NCBI GenBank assembly: GCA_030524715.1 | Contig: JAUNGB010000034.1 | Coordinates: forward strand, 14,992 to 49,029 | DNA length: 34,038 nt | Reading direction: 5' to 3' | Source: Eubacteriales bacterium | GTDB taxonomy: Bacteria > Bacillota > Clostridia > Lachnospirales > Lachnospiraceae | Shown here: positions 1 to 7,885 of the stretch, piece after piece | Numbering within the stretch: the stretch's first letter is position 1 | How the letters are laid out: each line of letters opens with the position of its first letter | The notes under the pieces: model-generated | The model's input: only the letters and a program-made list of their open reading frames with translations | Told to the model about the DNA's origin: nothing | Databases searched by the model: none | Position numbers and translations under genes: made by a program

Positions 1-894
1 GATATTTTTGGCGATATTTTTGGAGATTTATTTGGCGGCAGCAGCAGGCGGCGTTCTAACAACGGACCGATGAAGGGCGCCAATCTTCGTGCGCGTGTAA
101 ATGTTACCTTTGAAGAAGCTGTTTTCGGCTGCGAGAAGGAGCTGGAGATCGTCCTGAAGGATGAATGTACAACCTGCCACGGCACAGGGGCAAAGCCGGG
201 TACACAGCCGGTTACCTGTCCGAAATGTAACGGAGAGGGCCAGATTGTTTACACCCAGCAGTCCATGTTCGGCATGGTGCGGAATGTACAGACCTGTCCG
301 GAATGTAACGGAACCGGTAAGGTCATTAAAGAAAAATGCAGTACCTGCCGGGGAACCGGATATACCTCTTCCAGAAAGAAGATTCAGGTATCTGTTCCTG
401 CGGGAATCGACAGCGGGCAGAGCATCCGTATCCGGGAAAAGGGAGAGCCGGGAACCAATGGCGGTCCCAGAGGCGACCTGCTGGTAGAAGTAAATGTAGC
501 GCGCCATCCGATTTTCCAGAGACAGGATATGAACATTTTCTCTACGGCTCCGATTACATACGCACAGGCAGCCCTTGGGGGCGAGGTGCGTATCAGTACG
601 GTGGACGGCGAAGTAGCTTATGAGGTGAAGCCGGGTACCCAGACAGATACCAGGATTCGCTTAAAAGGAAAGGGAGTTCCTTCCCTCCGCAACAAGAATA
701 TGCGCGGCGACCATTATGTTACGCTGGTGGTTCAGGTTCCCACGAACCTTAATGAAGAGGCAAAGGAAGCTTTGCGCAGGTTTGACGAGGCATGCGGCAA
801 TACTTCCTCCGCATCAAAGGGCGGTTCCTCCGAAAAGCCGGAGAAAAAGAAAAAGAGCTTTATGGACAAATTAAAAGAAACCTTTGAGGAATAG
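1..894 (+). CDS. dnaJ: Chaperone protein DnaJ (5' end outside window)
   Basis: Hsp40 co-chaperone that delivers unfolded clients to DnaK and stimulates its ATPase in the cytoplasm. The frame is open from base 1, so the J-domain lies upstream of the window. The first codons encode a Gly/Phe-rich stretch ([13 protein letters not shown]), the G/F linker. Four CxxCxGxG zinc-binding repeats follow ([32 protein letters not shown], about bases 168-360). The C-terminal substrate-binding domains come next, and the tail is Lys-rich ([16 protein letters not shown]). An internal ATG at base 70 is in frame but is not the true start. In Bacillus dnaJ is followed by prmA and rsmE; here three other genes lie in between. 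The family assignment is certain. Confidence 0.97.
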   Translation, partial: DIFGDIFGDLFGGSSRRRSNNGPMKGANLRARVNVTFEEAVFGCEKELEIVLKDECTTCHGTGAKPGTQPVTCPKCNGEGQIVYTQQSMFGMVRNVQTCPECNGTGKVIKEKCSTCRGTGYTSSRKKIQVSVPAGIDSGQSIRIREKGEPGTNGGPRGDLLVEVNVARHPIFQRQDMNIFSTAPITYAQAALGGEVRISTVDGEVAYEVKPGTQTDTRIRLKGKGVPSLRNKNMRGDHYVTLVVQVPTNLNEEAKEALRRFDEACGNTSSASKGGSSEKPEKKKKSFMDKLKETFEE

Positions 895-960
895 GATAAG
901 CCAAAACAGAAAGGAGAGTCCACTCAGAAGAGAACTTTGAATTGAGTGGCAGGAAACTAT

Positions 961-1311
961 ATGACATTACAGGAAGTGGCTGCTGAAACAGGAATAGATC
1001 TGGAAACTACCCTGGCGCGGTTTGCCAATATGGAAATGCTTCTGAAAAAGTTTTTAAAAAAATTTCCTGACGATAAATCCTTTCAGGAGCTTTCCCGGGC
1101 AATTGAAGCAGGGGATTATCCGGCGGCAGAACACGCCGCCCATACGCTTAAGGGTGTTGCCGGAAATCTTGGCTTTCAGGGATTGTTTGAGATCAACCAG
1201 AAAATTGTAGACGCCGTCAGAGCCGGAAATACAGAAGAAGCGGCAGGATATTTCCGGAAGGACAAGGAAATGTACGATAATATCGTTGCTGTTATTAAGC
1301 AGTTGGATTGA
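961..1311 (+). CDS. Stand-alone HPt (histidine phosphotransfer) domain protein
   Basis: Small all-helical phosphorelay protein of about 116 residues made only of an HPt domain. The signature AAHTLKGVAGNLGF holds the phospho-accepting histidine (His61 from this start), with the Lys and Gly positions typical of the family. Two starts are possible: GTG at 946, the first codon after an in-frame stop, and ATG at 961. I chose 961 because AGGA at 951-954 sits 6 bases before it, while GTG 946 has no ribosome site at a usable distance. No sensor kinase or response regulator gene lies beside it; Spo0A is 14 kb away. It follows dnaJ by 66 bases and ends before a strong terminator, so it may be read through from dnaJ. 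The domain is clear; the relay partner is unknown. Confidence 0.88.
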   Translation: MTLQEVAAETGIDLETTLARFANMEMLLKKFLKKFPDDKSFQELSRAIEAGDYPAAEHAAHTLKGVAGNLGFQGLFEINQKIVDAVRAGNTEEAAGYFRKDKEMYDNIVAVIKQLD

Positions 1312-1333
1312 TCTTACGCAGCAGTCTGGATTT

Positions 1334-1357
1334 TATAGATAAAATTATAGATAAAAT
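1334..1357. repeat. 12-bp perfect tandem duplication
   Basis: Two exact copies of TATAGATAAAAT lie head to tail at 1334-1345 and 1346-1357, just after the HPt gene and before its terminator. This looks like a replication-slippage duplication. No function is evident. Confidence 0.8.
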
Positions 1358-1361
1358 TTGC

Positions 1362-1393
1362 GAAAAGAGGAGGAATCCTCTTTTCTTTTTTTT
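1362..1393 (+). terminator. Intrinsic terminator after the HPt gene
   Basis: A perfect 10-bp stem (GAAAAGAGGA at 1362-1371 with TCCTCTTTTC at 1376-1385) closes a GGAA tetraloop and is followed by eight T (1386-1393). This is a textbook rho-independent terminator. It separates the dnaJ/HPt unit from the permease gene. Confidence 0.93.
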
Positions 1394-1454
1394 CGCATTC
1401 GTGTATTATAAATGGATAGCGCGGATATCATGAGGCAATTAAGGAGAGAAGCAG

Positions 1455-2366
1455 ATGAGTGCGGGAATTGTATTTCAGCAGATGGTTATTATTTTTTTGT
1501 TGATCTTAACAGGTTATATTGTATACAAAAAAGGGATTATCAAGGGAGAAATATCCAAGGGAATTTCAGCATTGGTGGTAAATGTATGTAATCCGGCGAT
1601 CCTCGTCAGGAGCGCCTTTGACCGTGATCCTTCCATAACGTACGATAAACTGCTTATGTCTGTCCTGGGGGCAGGGGTACTGTATGCCGTGCTGATCGCG
1701 GCTTCCTTTTTGTTTCCGAAGCTTTTAAAAACAGAAAAAAAGTGGGAAAAGCATTATTCCCTGATGTGCCTGTTTGGAAATACAGGATTTATCGGTATTC
1801 CTCTTGTATCGGCGGTGCTTGGAAGTCAGGCGCTGATTTATGTGGCTGTGGCAAACGCGTATTTTAACCTTCTGTTTTATACCTACGGCATATGGCTTGC
1901 GGATGGCGGCAAGAGCCGCTTTTCGTGGAAAAATTTCCTGAATGTGGGAAATTTTTCTATCATTGTTACCATCGTGTTATTTGTCTGGAATCCCAAGCTT
2001 CCTGCGGTGTTTACCAGTACCATTGACTATATGGCGGATACCACGACCTTCCTTGCCATGGTTGTGATCGGAATTTCACTGGCAAGGACTAACCTGAAAT
2101 CTATTTTTACGGAGGTCAGGCTGTATCTGTTTATTGCCCTGCGCTTTCTGGCGCTTCCCATTGCGATCAGCTTCCTTCTGCGCCTTTTTATTAAGGACGA
2201 TACAGTATATGGAGTGATGGTGCTTATGGCGTCCGTTCCGGTGGCAAACCTTCCGCTGATGCGTGTGGAAGAGACAGGAGGCGATGGCTCCATGCTGTCA
2301 AAGGGGATCATACTGAGCACGCTTTTTTCGCTGTTCACGATCCCGTTAGTAACATTATTTGTTTAG
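1455..2366 (+). CDS. AEC-family permease (auxin efflux carrier superfamily)
   Basis: Integral membrane transporter of 303 residues, normal for the AEC family, with about ten hydrophobic segments. An N-terminal helix pair (residues 5-25) is followed by the family-typical NVCNPAILVRS stretch near residue 45, where helix-breaking Asn-Pro residues occur. A second block (LFGNTGFIGIPLVSAVLG, about residues 107-124) gives the Gly/Asn/Pro-rich crossover of this fold. Bacterial members export or import small organic acids such as malate or malonate, but the substrate cannot be read from sequence. AAGGAGAG at 1441-1448 sets the ATG start. The gene stands between a terminator and a tandem-repeat leader, so it is probably expressed alone. 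Confidence 0.9.
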   Translation: MSAGIVFQQMVIIFLLILTGYIVYKKGIIKGEISKGISALVVNVCNPAILVRSAFDRDPSITYDKLLMSVLGAGVLYAVLIAASFLFPKLLKTEKKWEKHYSLMCLFGNTGFIGIPLVSAVLGSQALIYVAVANAYFNLLFYTYGIWLADGGKSRFSWKNFLNVGNFSIIVTIVLFVWNPKLPAVFTSTIDYMADTTTFLAMVVIGISLARTNLKSIFTEVRLYLFIALRFLALPIAISFLLRLFIKDDTVYGVMVLMASVPVANLPLMRVEETGGDGSMLSKGIILSTLFSLFTIPLVTLFV

Positions 2367-2442
2367 AACGTGTGTCATAGAGAAGCTTTAAAGAATAGAA
2401 GAAATCCGCGTAGCTTTAGATGCGCGGTCCAGGAAACAAAGG

Positions 2443-2492
2443 TTTATTGATAGAAAAGGCTTATTGATAGAAAAGGTTTATTGACAGAAAGG
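2443..2492. repeat. Three tandem 17-bp repeats ending in the ribosome site of the PAP2 gene
   Basis: Units lie at 2443-2459 (TTTATTGATAGAAAAGG), 2460-2476 (one difference: C for the first T) and 2477-2492 (TTTATTGACAGAAAGG, one base shorter). Each unit ends in an AAGG ribosome-site-like motif. The last provides AAAGGA for the GTG start at 2501, so the copies multiply the Shine-Dalgarno motif. The reading frame has a stop inside the repeat (TAG at 2468), so the array is not translated as part of the protein. Confidence 0.85.
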
Positions 2493-2500
2493 ATAAACAG

Positions 2501-3181
2501 GTGAAAGCAAGCAGAAGTAAAAAAGCTTTTTGGAAAAAATGGCTTCCGCCATGGGCAATCCTTCCTCTTGTGAGTATTCTGGCAGTGAACTGCCTGGTTT
2601 ACTGGGGAAGCGGTATTCTGACAGGCAGCTGTTATCACTATGATTTTACGACGGATTTGGATCGTATGGTTCCTCTGGCGCCGGAATTTGTCTGGATTTA
2701 TATTCTGGCATTTCCGTTCTGGGCGTGTAATTATATATTGGCTGCTCAGAGAGGAAAAGATGGATTTTATCGGTTTGCAGCGACGGATCTTGCTGTTCAT
2801 GCAGCTTGTTTTGTTGTGTTTCTTTTGATACCTACTACGAATATACGTCCGCAGCTTGCGGGCGATACCTTGTCTGAAAAAATGCTGATGCTTATTTATG
2901 AGCTGGATGGAGGGAACCATCCTTCCAATCTGTTCCCATCCATCCATTGCTATGTAAGCTGGCTTTGCTGGCGGGGGCTGAAGGGCGCAAAGGAAATACC
3001 CGGCTGGTATCAGCATTTCTCGCTGGTATTTGCCGTTTTGATCATCATATCAACGCAGGTACTGAAGCAGCATTATCTGGTAGACGCCGTCGCGGCAGTG
3101 GCGCTTGTGGAAATTTTCTGGCGCTTTTTCAGTAAGGGAAACCGCCGCCGGAAGGTGATGAGGTTTTTTGAACACGGATAA
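2501..3181 (+). CDS. PAP2-superfamily membrane phosphatase or phosphotransferase
   Basis: Polytopic membrane protein of 226 residues with about five or six hydrophobic segments. The acid-phosphatase signature is split as usual. HPSNLFPSIHC carries the PSxH motif with the catalytic acid histidine, and KQHYLVDAV carries the nucleophilic histidine and its aspartate partner. The layout resembles Aur1/inositolphosphotransferase-like PAP2 proteins, which act on lipid phosphates at the membrane surface. The exact substrate (undecaprenyl-PP, phosphatidylglycerol-P or another) is unknown. The start is GTG, with AAAGGA at 2488-2493 seven bases upstream; no better in-frame start lies between it and the TAG at 2468. 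The leader holds three tandem repeats, and a dispersed hairpin repeat follows the gene. Confidence 0.85.
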   Translation: MKASRSKKAFWKKWLPPWAILPLVSILAVNCLVYWGSGILTGSCYHYDFTTDLDRMVPLAPEFVWIYILAFPFWACNYILAAQRGKDGFYRFAATDLAVHAACFVVFLLIPTTNIRPQLAGDTLSEKMLMLIYELDGGNHPSNLFPSIHCYVSWLCWRGLKGAKEIPGWYQHFSLVFAVLIIISTQVLKQHYLVDAVAAVALVEIFWRFFSKGNRRRKVMRFFEHG

Positions 3182-3188
3182 GCATGCG

Positions 3189-3219
3189 GTAAAGCGAAAT
3201 GCGAATGTCCGCTTTACTG
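3189..3219 (+). repeat. Dispersed 31-nt hairpin repeat, copy A
   Basis: Perfect 8-bp inverted repeat GTAAAGCG (3189-3196) and CGCTTTAC (3210-3217) with a 13-nt loop containing ATGCGAATG. It aligns without gaps to copies at 10335, 10470 and 24086, all in the same orientation and all in intergenic DNA after a plus-strand gene. No T-run follows, so it is not a simple terminator. Confidence 0.8.
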
Positions 3220-3342
3220 AATGAGCAGAAAATTCTGGAAAAAGAAAATAAACGGAGCAGGCAGGAACCAATAAGATTCAGGCTTATTTATGGAATAGCT
3301 GCATTAGAGCAATGATGTATTAGAATAAAGAGGAGAATGCTT

Positions 3343-4296
3343 ATGAGATGGAATCGTTTTACTGTAAAAACAAAGACAGAGGCCGAGGATATGGTCATCT
3401 GCACACTGGCCGAGATCGGTATCGAGGGTGTGGAGATCCAGGACAAGCAGCCGCTGACGGAGCAGGATAAAGCGCAGATGTTTGTGGACATCATGCCGGA
3501 GGGACCGGAGGACGACGGAATCGCATACCTGAATTTTTATTTGGAAGAGGATGCGGATAAAGAAGAAATCCTCAAAAATGTCAGAGATGCTTTAGAAGAG
3601 CTTCGGGGCTTTATGGATATCGGGGAGGGAACCATCGAGGAATCCCAGACAGAGGATAAGGATTGGATCAACAACTGGAAGGAATATTTTCATCAGTTTT
3701 ATGTGGATGATATCCTGATCGTACCCTCCTGGGAGGAAGTAAAGGAAGAAGACAGGGATAAGATGATCCTGCACATTGACCCGGGTACTGCTTTCGGAAC
3801 AGGGATGCATGAAACCACCCAGTTGGTTATCCGCCAGTTAAAAAAATACGTGACAGAGGATACGGAGCTTCTGGATGTAGGTACGGGAAGCGGGATCCTG
3901 GGAATCGTGGCATTGAAGCTTGGAGCAAAGCATGTAGTGGGAACAGATCTGGATCCCTGTGCCATTCCTGCGGTTTCCGAAAACAAAGAGGCAAATCAGA
4001 TCCCGGATGAGGACTTCGAGATGATGATCGGAAACATCATTGACGACAAAACCGTGCAGGAGAAGGTCGGCTATGAAAGGTATGACATTGTTGCCGCCAA
4101 TATTCTGGCGGATGTGCTCCTTGGGCTTACCCCTGTGGTTGTAAACCATATGAAGAAGGGTGCTTATTATATTACCTCCGGTATTCTTGATGTGAAGGAA
4201 GAGGTTGTAGTCAATGCGGTGAAGGAAGCAGGGCTGACTCTGGTGGAGGTTACCAGACAGGGAGAATGGGTTTCCGTTACAGCAAGAAAGGACTGA
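3343..4296 (+). CDS. prmA: Ribosomal protein L11 methyltransferase
   Basis: SAM-dependent enzyme that trimethylates ribosomal protein L11. About 317 residues, normal for PrmA. The N-terminal L11-recognition domain is followed by the family signature IDPGTAFGTGMHETT and the class I SAM-binding loop LDVGTGSGILG (about residues 178-188 from this start). NILADVLL near the end is the catalytic-site NxL motif of the family. An in-frame ATG at 3337 lies only one base from the AGAGGAG ribosome site (3329-3335), so ATG 3343, with a 7-base spacer, is the better start (MRWNRF). The rsmE gene begins 3 bases after the stop, so the two are co-transcribed, as in Bacillus. Confidence 0.96.
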   Translation: MRWNRFTVKTKTEAEDMVICTLAEIGIEGVEIQDKQPLTEQDKAQMFVDIMPEGPEDDGIAYLNFYLEEDADKEEILKNVRDALEELRGFMDIGEGTIEESQTEDKDWINNWKEYFHQFYVDDILIVPSWEEVKEEDRDKMILHIDPGTAFGTGMHETTQLVIRQLKKYVTEDTELLDVGTGSGILGIVALKLGAKHVVGTDLDPCAIPAVSENKEANQIPDEDFEMMIGNIIDDKTVQEKVGYERYDIVAANILADVLLGLTPVVVNHMKKGAYYITSGILDVKEEVVVNAVKEAGLTLVEVTRQGEWVSVTARKD

Positions 4297-4299
4297 GAG

Positions 4300-5046
4300 A
4301 TGCTGCGTTTTTTTGTGGAGCCTCATCAGATCGAGGAAGAGAAGCACTGTATTCATATCATGGGAAGTGATGTAAACCATATTAAAAACGTCCTTCGTAT
4401 GAAGGAAGGAGAAGAATTGTGGGTAAGCGACGGGGCAGGAAAGGAATACCATTGTATCATTGAAGACTGCACAGAGGACGAGGTACTGGCGCATATTTTA
4501 TATGTCCAGGAGCCGGACTACGAGCTTCCCTGCCGGATTTACCTGTTTCAGGGCCTTCCCAAGGGGGACAAGATGGAGCTGATCATCCAGAAGGCGGTAG
4601 AACTCGGCGTATACCAGGTAATCCCCATGGAGACGAAGCGATGCGTGGTAAAGCTGGACGCCAAAAAGGCCGAAAAAAAGGTTTCCCGGTGGCAGCAGAT
4701 CGCAGAGAGCGCAGCCAAGCAGTCCAAGAGGATGCTTATTCCCGGGGTTCATCCGGTGATGAGTTACCGGGAGGCCCTTTCCTATGCCGCAGAACTGGAT
4801 GTTTTTCTGCTTCCCTATGAGCTGGCGAAAGGCATGAAGGACACCAGGGAGATTTTGCACTCTATTGTGCCGGGACAGTCCGTCGGTATTTTTATCGGGC
4901 CGGAGGGAGGCTTTGAGGAAGCAGAGGTGGAAAGCGCTGTTCTGGCAGGAGCGAAGCCCATTACCCTGGGACGCCGCATTCTTCGTACAGAAACGGCGGG
5001 ACTTGCCATTTTATCGGTTTTAATGTTTCAGTTAGAAGGAGAATAG
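4300..5046 (+). CDS. rsmE: 16S rRNA (uracil1498-N3)-methyltransferase
   Basis: SPOUT-class methyltransferase that makes m3U1498 in 16S rRNA. Length 248, normal for the family. An N-terminal PUA-like domain (residues 1-70, with the typical HIKNVLRMKEGE) is followed by a trefoil-knot domain. The knot has EKKVSRWQQIAESAAKQS and the SAM-binding motifs IFIGPEGGFEEAE and LGRRILRTETA. It starts 3 bases after prmA. Its own 3' end carries AAGGAG (5036-5041), the ribosome site of the following desulfurase gene, so prmA, rsmE, the desulfurase and thiI probably form one operon. Confidence 0.96.
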   Translation: MLRFFVEPHQIEEEKHCIHIMGSDVNHIKNVLRMKEGEELWVSDGAGKEYHCIIEDCTEDEVLAHILYVQEPDYELPCRIYLFQGLPKGDKMELIIQKAVELGVYQVIPMETKRCVVKLDAKKAEKKVSRWQQIAESAAKQSKRMLIPGVHPVMSYREALSYAAELDVFLLPYELAKGMKDTREILHSIVPGQSVGIFIGPEGGFEEAEVESAVLAGAKPITLGRRILRTETAGLAILSVLMFQLEGE

Positions 5047-5052
5047 AGATTT

Positions 5053-6207
5053 ATGGAAGCATATTTTGATAATTCCGCCACCACCAGATGCTACGAATCT
5101 GTAAAGGACATTGTGGTTAAAACAATGACGGAGGATTTCGGAAACCCTTCTGCCATGCATTTAAAGGGCGTTCAGGCAGAGCAGTATTTAAAAAGAACTT
5201 CACAGATTCTTGCGCGGCTGTTAAAGGTAAGCGAAAAGGAGATCCTTTTTACCTCCGGAGGCACGGAGTCCAACAATCTTGCCCTGATCGGCACGGCTAT
5301 GGCCAATAAGAGAAGCGGAAACCATATTATTACTACGGCGGTAGAGCACGCCGCCGTGGCACAGCCCGCCGCTTTTCTTGAAGAGCAGGGATTTGAGGTG
5401 ACATATCTGCCGGTAGATCATGAAGGCGTGGTAAAGCTGGATGCGCTGGAGGCGGCTTTGCGTCCGGATACCATTCTTGTGTCCGTGATGTACGTGAATA
5501 ATGAAGTGGGCGCTGTTATGCCTGTGGAGCAGATCGGGAAAATGATCCGCGAAAAAAGCCCGAAGGCGCTTTTTCACGTGGATGCGATTCAGGCGTTTGG
5601 CAAATACCGTATTTATCCGAAAAAGCTGGGAATTGACCTTCTTTCCGTAAGCGGGCATAAGATCCACGGCCCGAAAGGCATAGGTTTTTTATATATTAGT
5701 GAAAAGGCGAAGGTACAGCCGCAGATCCTGGGCGGAGGCCAGCAGGGCGGAATGCGCTCCGGTACGGATAATGTCCCCGGGATTGCAGGCCTTGGGGCCG
5801 CGGCTTCGGAGATTTATGAAAATTTCGAAGAAAAAACAGAGCATTTGTATCAGTTGAAGGAACGTATGGCAGAGGGACTTTCAGCGCTTGAAAATGTGAG
5901 CATAAACGGAATGCCCCTGCGAAAGGGCGCTCCCCAGATCATGAGCGTATGCTTTCTGGGAATCCGAAGCGAGGTGCTTCTCCATGCTCTGGAAGAGCGG
6001 GGGATTTATATTTCCGCGGGAAGCGCGTGCTCCAGCCATAAACGTAAAGCAAGCAGTACGCTGACTGCCATGGGACTGCCAAAGGCGCAGATCGAAAGTA
6101 CGGTACGCATCAGCTTTTCAGAAGAAAATACCTTTGAAGAGGTGGATTACTGTCTGAATGTGTTAAAGGAACTGGCGCCCATGCTGCGCAGATATTCCAG
6201 ACACTGA
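5053..6207 (+). CDS. Cysteine desulfurase, probable sulfur donor for ThiI (NifZ-like)
   Basis: PLP enzyme that turns cysteine into alanine and a protein persulfide. Length 384. The PLP lysine is in SVSGHKIHGPKG (Lys203) and the persulfide cysteine in SAGSACSSHKRKASS (Cys326). A PLP-stacking histidine is in TAVEHAAV. The active-site loop has SSHK rather than the TSGS of the IscS copy at 27325. The gene lies 36 bases before thiI. In Bacillus subtilis the desulfurase NifZ sits beside thiI and feeds 4-thiouridine synthesis, so the same role is inferred. The first base follows rsmE by 6 bases. It cannot be excluded that it also serves other acceptors. Confidence 0.93.
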   Translation: MEAYFDNSATTRCYESVKDIVVKTMTEDFGNPSAMHLKGVQAEQYLKRTSQILARLLKVSEKEILFTSGGTESNNLALIGTAMANKRSGNHIITTAVEHAAVAQPAAFLEEQGFEVTYLPVDHEGVVKLDALEAALRPDTILVSVMYVNNEVGAVMPVEQIGKMIREKSPKALFHVDAIQAFGKYRIYPKKLGIDLLSVSGHKIHGPKGIGFLYISEKAKVQPQILGGGQQGGMRSGTDNVPGIAGLGAAASEIYENFEEKTEHLYQLKERMAEGLSALENVSINGMPLRKGAPQIMSVCFLGIRSEVLLHALEERGIYISAGSACSSHKRKASSTLTAMGLPKAQIESTVRISFSEENTFEEVDYCLNVLKELAPMLRRYSRH

Positions 6208-6243
6208 CAAGCCGCCTAAAATTAGACAAAAAGGAGAATCTAC

Positions 6244-7425
6244 ATGTTATTTCATGCATTTTTGATAAAGTACGCAGAAATCGCGATCAAGGGTAAAAAC
6301 AGATATCTGTTTGAAGATGCTCTTGTAAAGCAGATGCGGATGGCATTATCCCGTGTGGAGGGGGAGTTTAAGGTAACGAAGGAACAGGGAAGAGTCTATG
6401 TTTTCTGTCCGGAAAGCTATGATTTCGATGAGGCTGTGGAGGCTCTCCAGAGGGTTTTCGGTATTGTGGGAATCTGTCCGGTGGTTATTTATGAGGATAA
6501 GGGCTTTGAACAGATGGCGGAGGACGTGGTTTCTTATATGGAGGCACGCTATCCCGGCTACGAGGGCAGCTTTAAGGTGTATACCAGAAGGGCAAAGAAA
6601 AGCTATCCTATGACTTCTATGGAGGTCAGCGCAGAGCTTGGAGGAAGGATCCTGGATGCATTTCCTCTGGCAAGGGTGGATGTTCACAATCCAGAACTTA
6701 CCCTTTCTGTGGAAATCCGCGAAAAAATTTACGTTTATTCCGAAACGATCCCGGGACCGGGAGGAATGCCTGTGGGAACCAACGGAAAAGCTATGCTGCT
6801 TCTTTCCGGGGGTATTGACAGCCCGGTAGCGGGCTATATGATCGCCAAGCGAGGCGTCAAGATCGACGCGGTTTATTTCCATGCGCCGCCTTATACCAGC
6901 GAGCGGGCGAAACAGAAGGTGGTGGATCTGGCAGCTCTGGTAGCAAAATACAGTGGACCTATCCGCCTTCATGTGGTAAACTTTACAGACATCCAGCTTT
7001 ATATTTATGACCAGTGTCCCCATGAGGAACTGACTATTATTATGCGCCGTTATATGATGCGTATTGCCGAGCATTTTGCAAAGGAGAGCAATTGCCTGGG
7101 GTTGATTACGGGAGAGAGCATCGGACAGGTGGCAAGCCAGACACTTCAGAGCCTTGCGGCCACCAATGAGGTGTGCACTCTTCCGGTATACCGGCCGGTT
7201 ATTGGATTTGACAAGCAGGAAATTGTGGAAATATCCAGAAAGATCAATACCTTTGAGACGTCGATTCTTCCGTTTGAGGATTGCTGTACGATCTTTGTAG
7301 CAAAGCATCCGGTGACAAAGCCGAACCTGAATGTCATCCGCCGTTCAGAAGGGAAGCTTGCGGAAAAAATAGATGAGCTGGTAGAAGAGGCACTGCGTAC
7401 AACAGAAGTGATCGAAGTGCAGTAA
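6244..7425 (+). CDS. thiI: tRNA 4-thiouridine synthase (tRNA sulfurtransferase)
   Basis: Adenylates and thiolates U8 of tRNA, and may supply sulfur for thiamine thiazole. 393 residues. An N-terminal ferredoxin-like/THUMP region (about residues 1-165) is followed by the PP-loop ATP site SGGIDS (residues 188-193). The conserved EDCCTIFVAKHP near the C terminus holds Cys347 and Cys348. The C-terminal rhodanese domain of the E. coli enzyme is absent, as is normal in Firmicutes, where the desulfurase hands over sulfur directly. AAAAAGGAG sits upstream of the ATG. It faces the HPr-like gene, and the terminator between them has its T-run only for the minus strand. Confidence 0.96.
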   Translation: MLFHAFLIKYAEIAIKGKNRYLFEDALVKQMRMALSRVEGEFKVTKEQGRVYVFCPESYDFDEAVEALQRVFGIVGICPVVIYEDKGFEQMAEDVVSYMEARYPGYEGSFKVYTRRAKKSYPMTSMEVSAELGGRILDAFPLARVDVHNPELTLSVEIREKIYVYSETIPGPGGMPVGTNGKAMLLLSGGIDSPVAGYMIAKRGVKIDAVYFHAPPYTSERAKQKVVDLAALVAKYSGPIRLHVVNFTDIQLYIYDQCPHEELTIIMRRYMMRIAEHFAKESNCLGLITGESIGQVASQTLQSLAATNEVCTLPVYRPVIGFDKQEIVEISRKINTFETSILPFEDCCTIFVAKHPVTKPNLNVIRRSEGKLAEKIDELVEEALRTTEVIEVQ

Positions 7426-7468
7426 GTACATTAAGTACAGCAGGAGAGGCAGTAAGAGAGCATTGGAC

Positions 7469-7497
7469 AAAAAAAGAGGAACTGCTCACAGTTCCTC
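7469..7497 (-). terminator. Intrinsic terminator of the HPr-like gene
   Basis: Perfect 9-bp stem GAGGAACTG (7476-7484) and CAGTTCCTC (7489-7497) with a CTCA loop. Seven A on the plus strand (7469-7475) give the T-run for the minus-strand transcript. No T-run exists on the plus side, so it serves the HPr-like gene. Confidence 0.9.
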
Positions 7498-7517
7498 CTA
7501 TTGCTCCCTTGAATAAA

Positions 7518-7754
7518 TCAGTCGATTACATACTGGCTGACAACCGCCATAACCTCATCCAGAGCAGCGCCGTCGGCATGGATATTCAGGTCGATGGGTT
7601 TGGATAAATCTAAACTGAAGATGCCCATGATTGATTTTGCATCAATGACATATCTTCCGGATACGAGATCAAAATCGCAGTCGAATTTGCTGATTTCATT
7701 TACAAATGCTTTCACTTTATCAATGGAGTTCAGTGAGATCTTAGCTGTTTTCAT
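7518..7754 (-). CDS. HPr-like (Crh-like) protein lacking the active-site histidine
   Basis: 78-residue protein with the HPr fold. The regulatory region AKSIMGIFSLDLSK aligns with HPr KSIMG; Ser41 corresponds to Ser46, the target of HPr kinase. The phosphotransfer motif GIHARPA is missing: the matching segment reads NSIDKVKAF, so an Asp occupies about the place of His15. It therefore cannot carry phosphate from enzyme I to PTS EIIA proteins. Loss of His with retention of the Ser matches Bacillus Crh, a co-repressor with CcpA, although Crh has Gln there. AAGGGAGGG lies upstream of the ATG on the minus strand. It is a single gene between thiI and mtaB with its own terminator. A Crh-like regulatory role is inferred. 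Confidence 0.85.
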   Translation of the reverse strand: MKTAKISLNSIDKVKAFVNEISKFDCDFDLVSGRYVIDAKSIMGIFSLDLSKPIDLNIHADGAALDEVMAVVSQYVID

Positions 7755-7885
7755 TGTGAGACCCTCCCTTAATATATTTTTCCTTTACAGCTATCATCTT
7801 AAACGTACCCCTGTGAAAAGTCAAGGTATAATAAGATAAAAAATTATGAATTTTCCATAAACGGTGAAAAATCGGAGGTATATAA

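Noticed and set aside
2443-2492. Short repeats as a CRISPR remnant
   Set aside because: Units are directly adjacent with no spacers and there are no cas genes in the window.
6346-7308. Long open frame on the minus strand inside thiI
   Set aside because: It lies wholly opposite a clear thiI, its protein shows no recognisable domain, and its composition is typical of an antisense shadow. The same applies to the long minus-strand frame opposite rnjA at 11623-12534.
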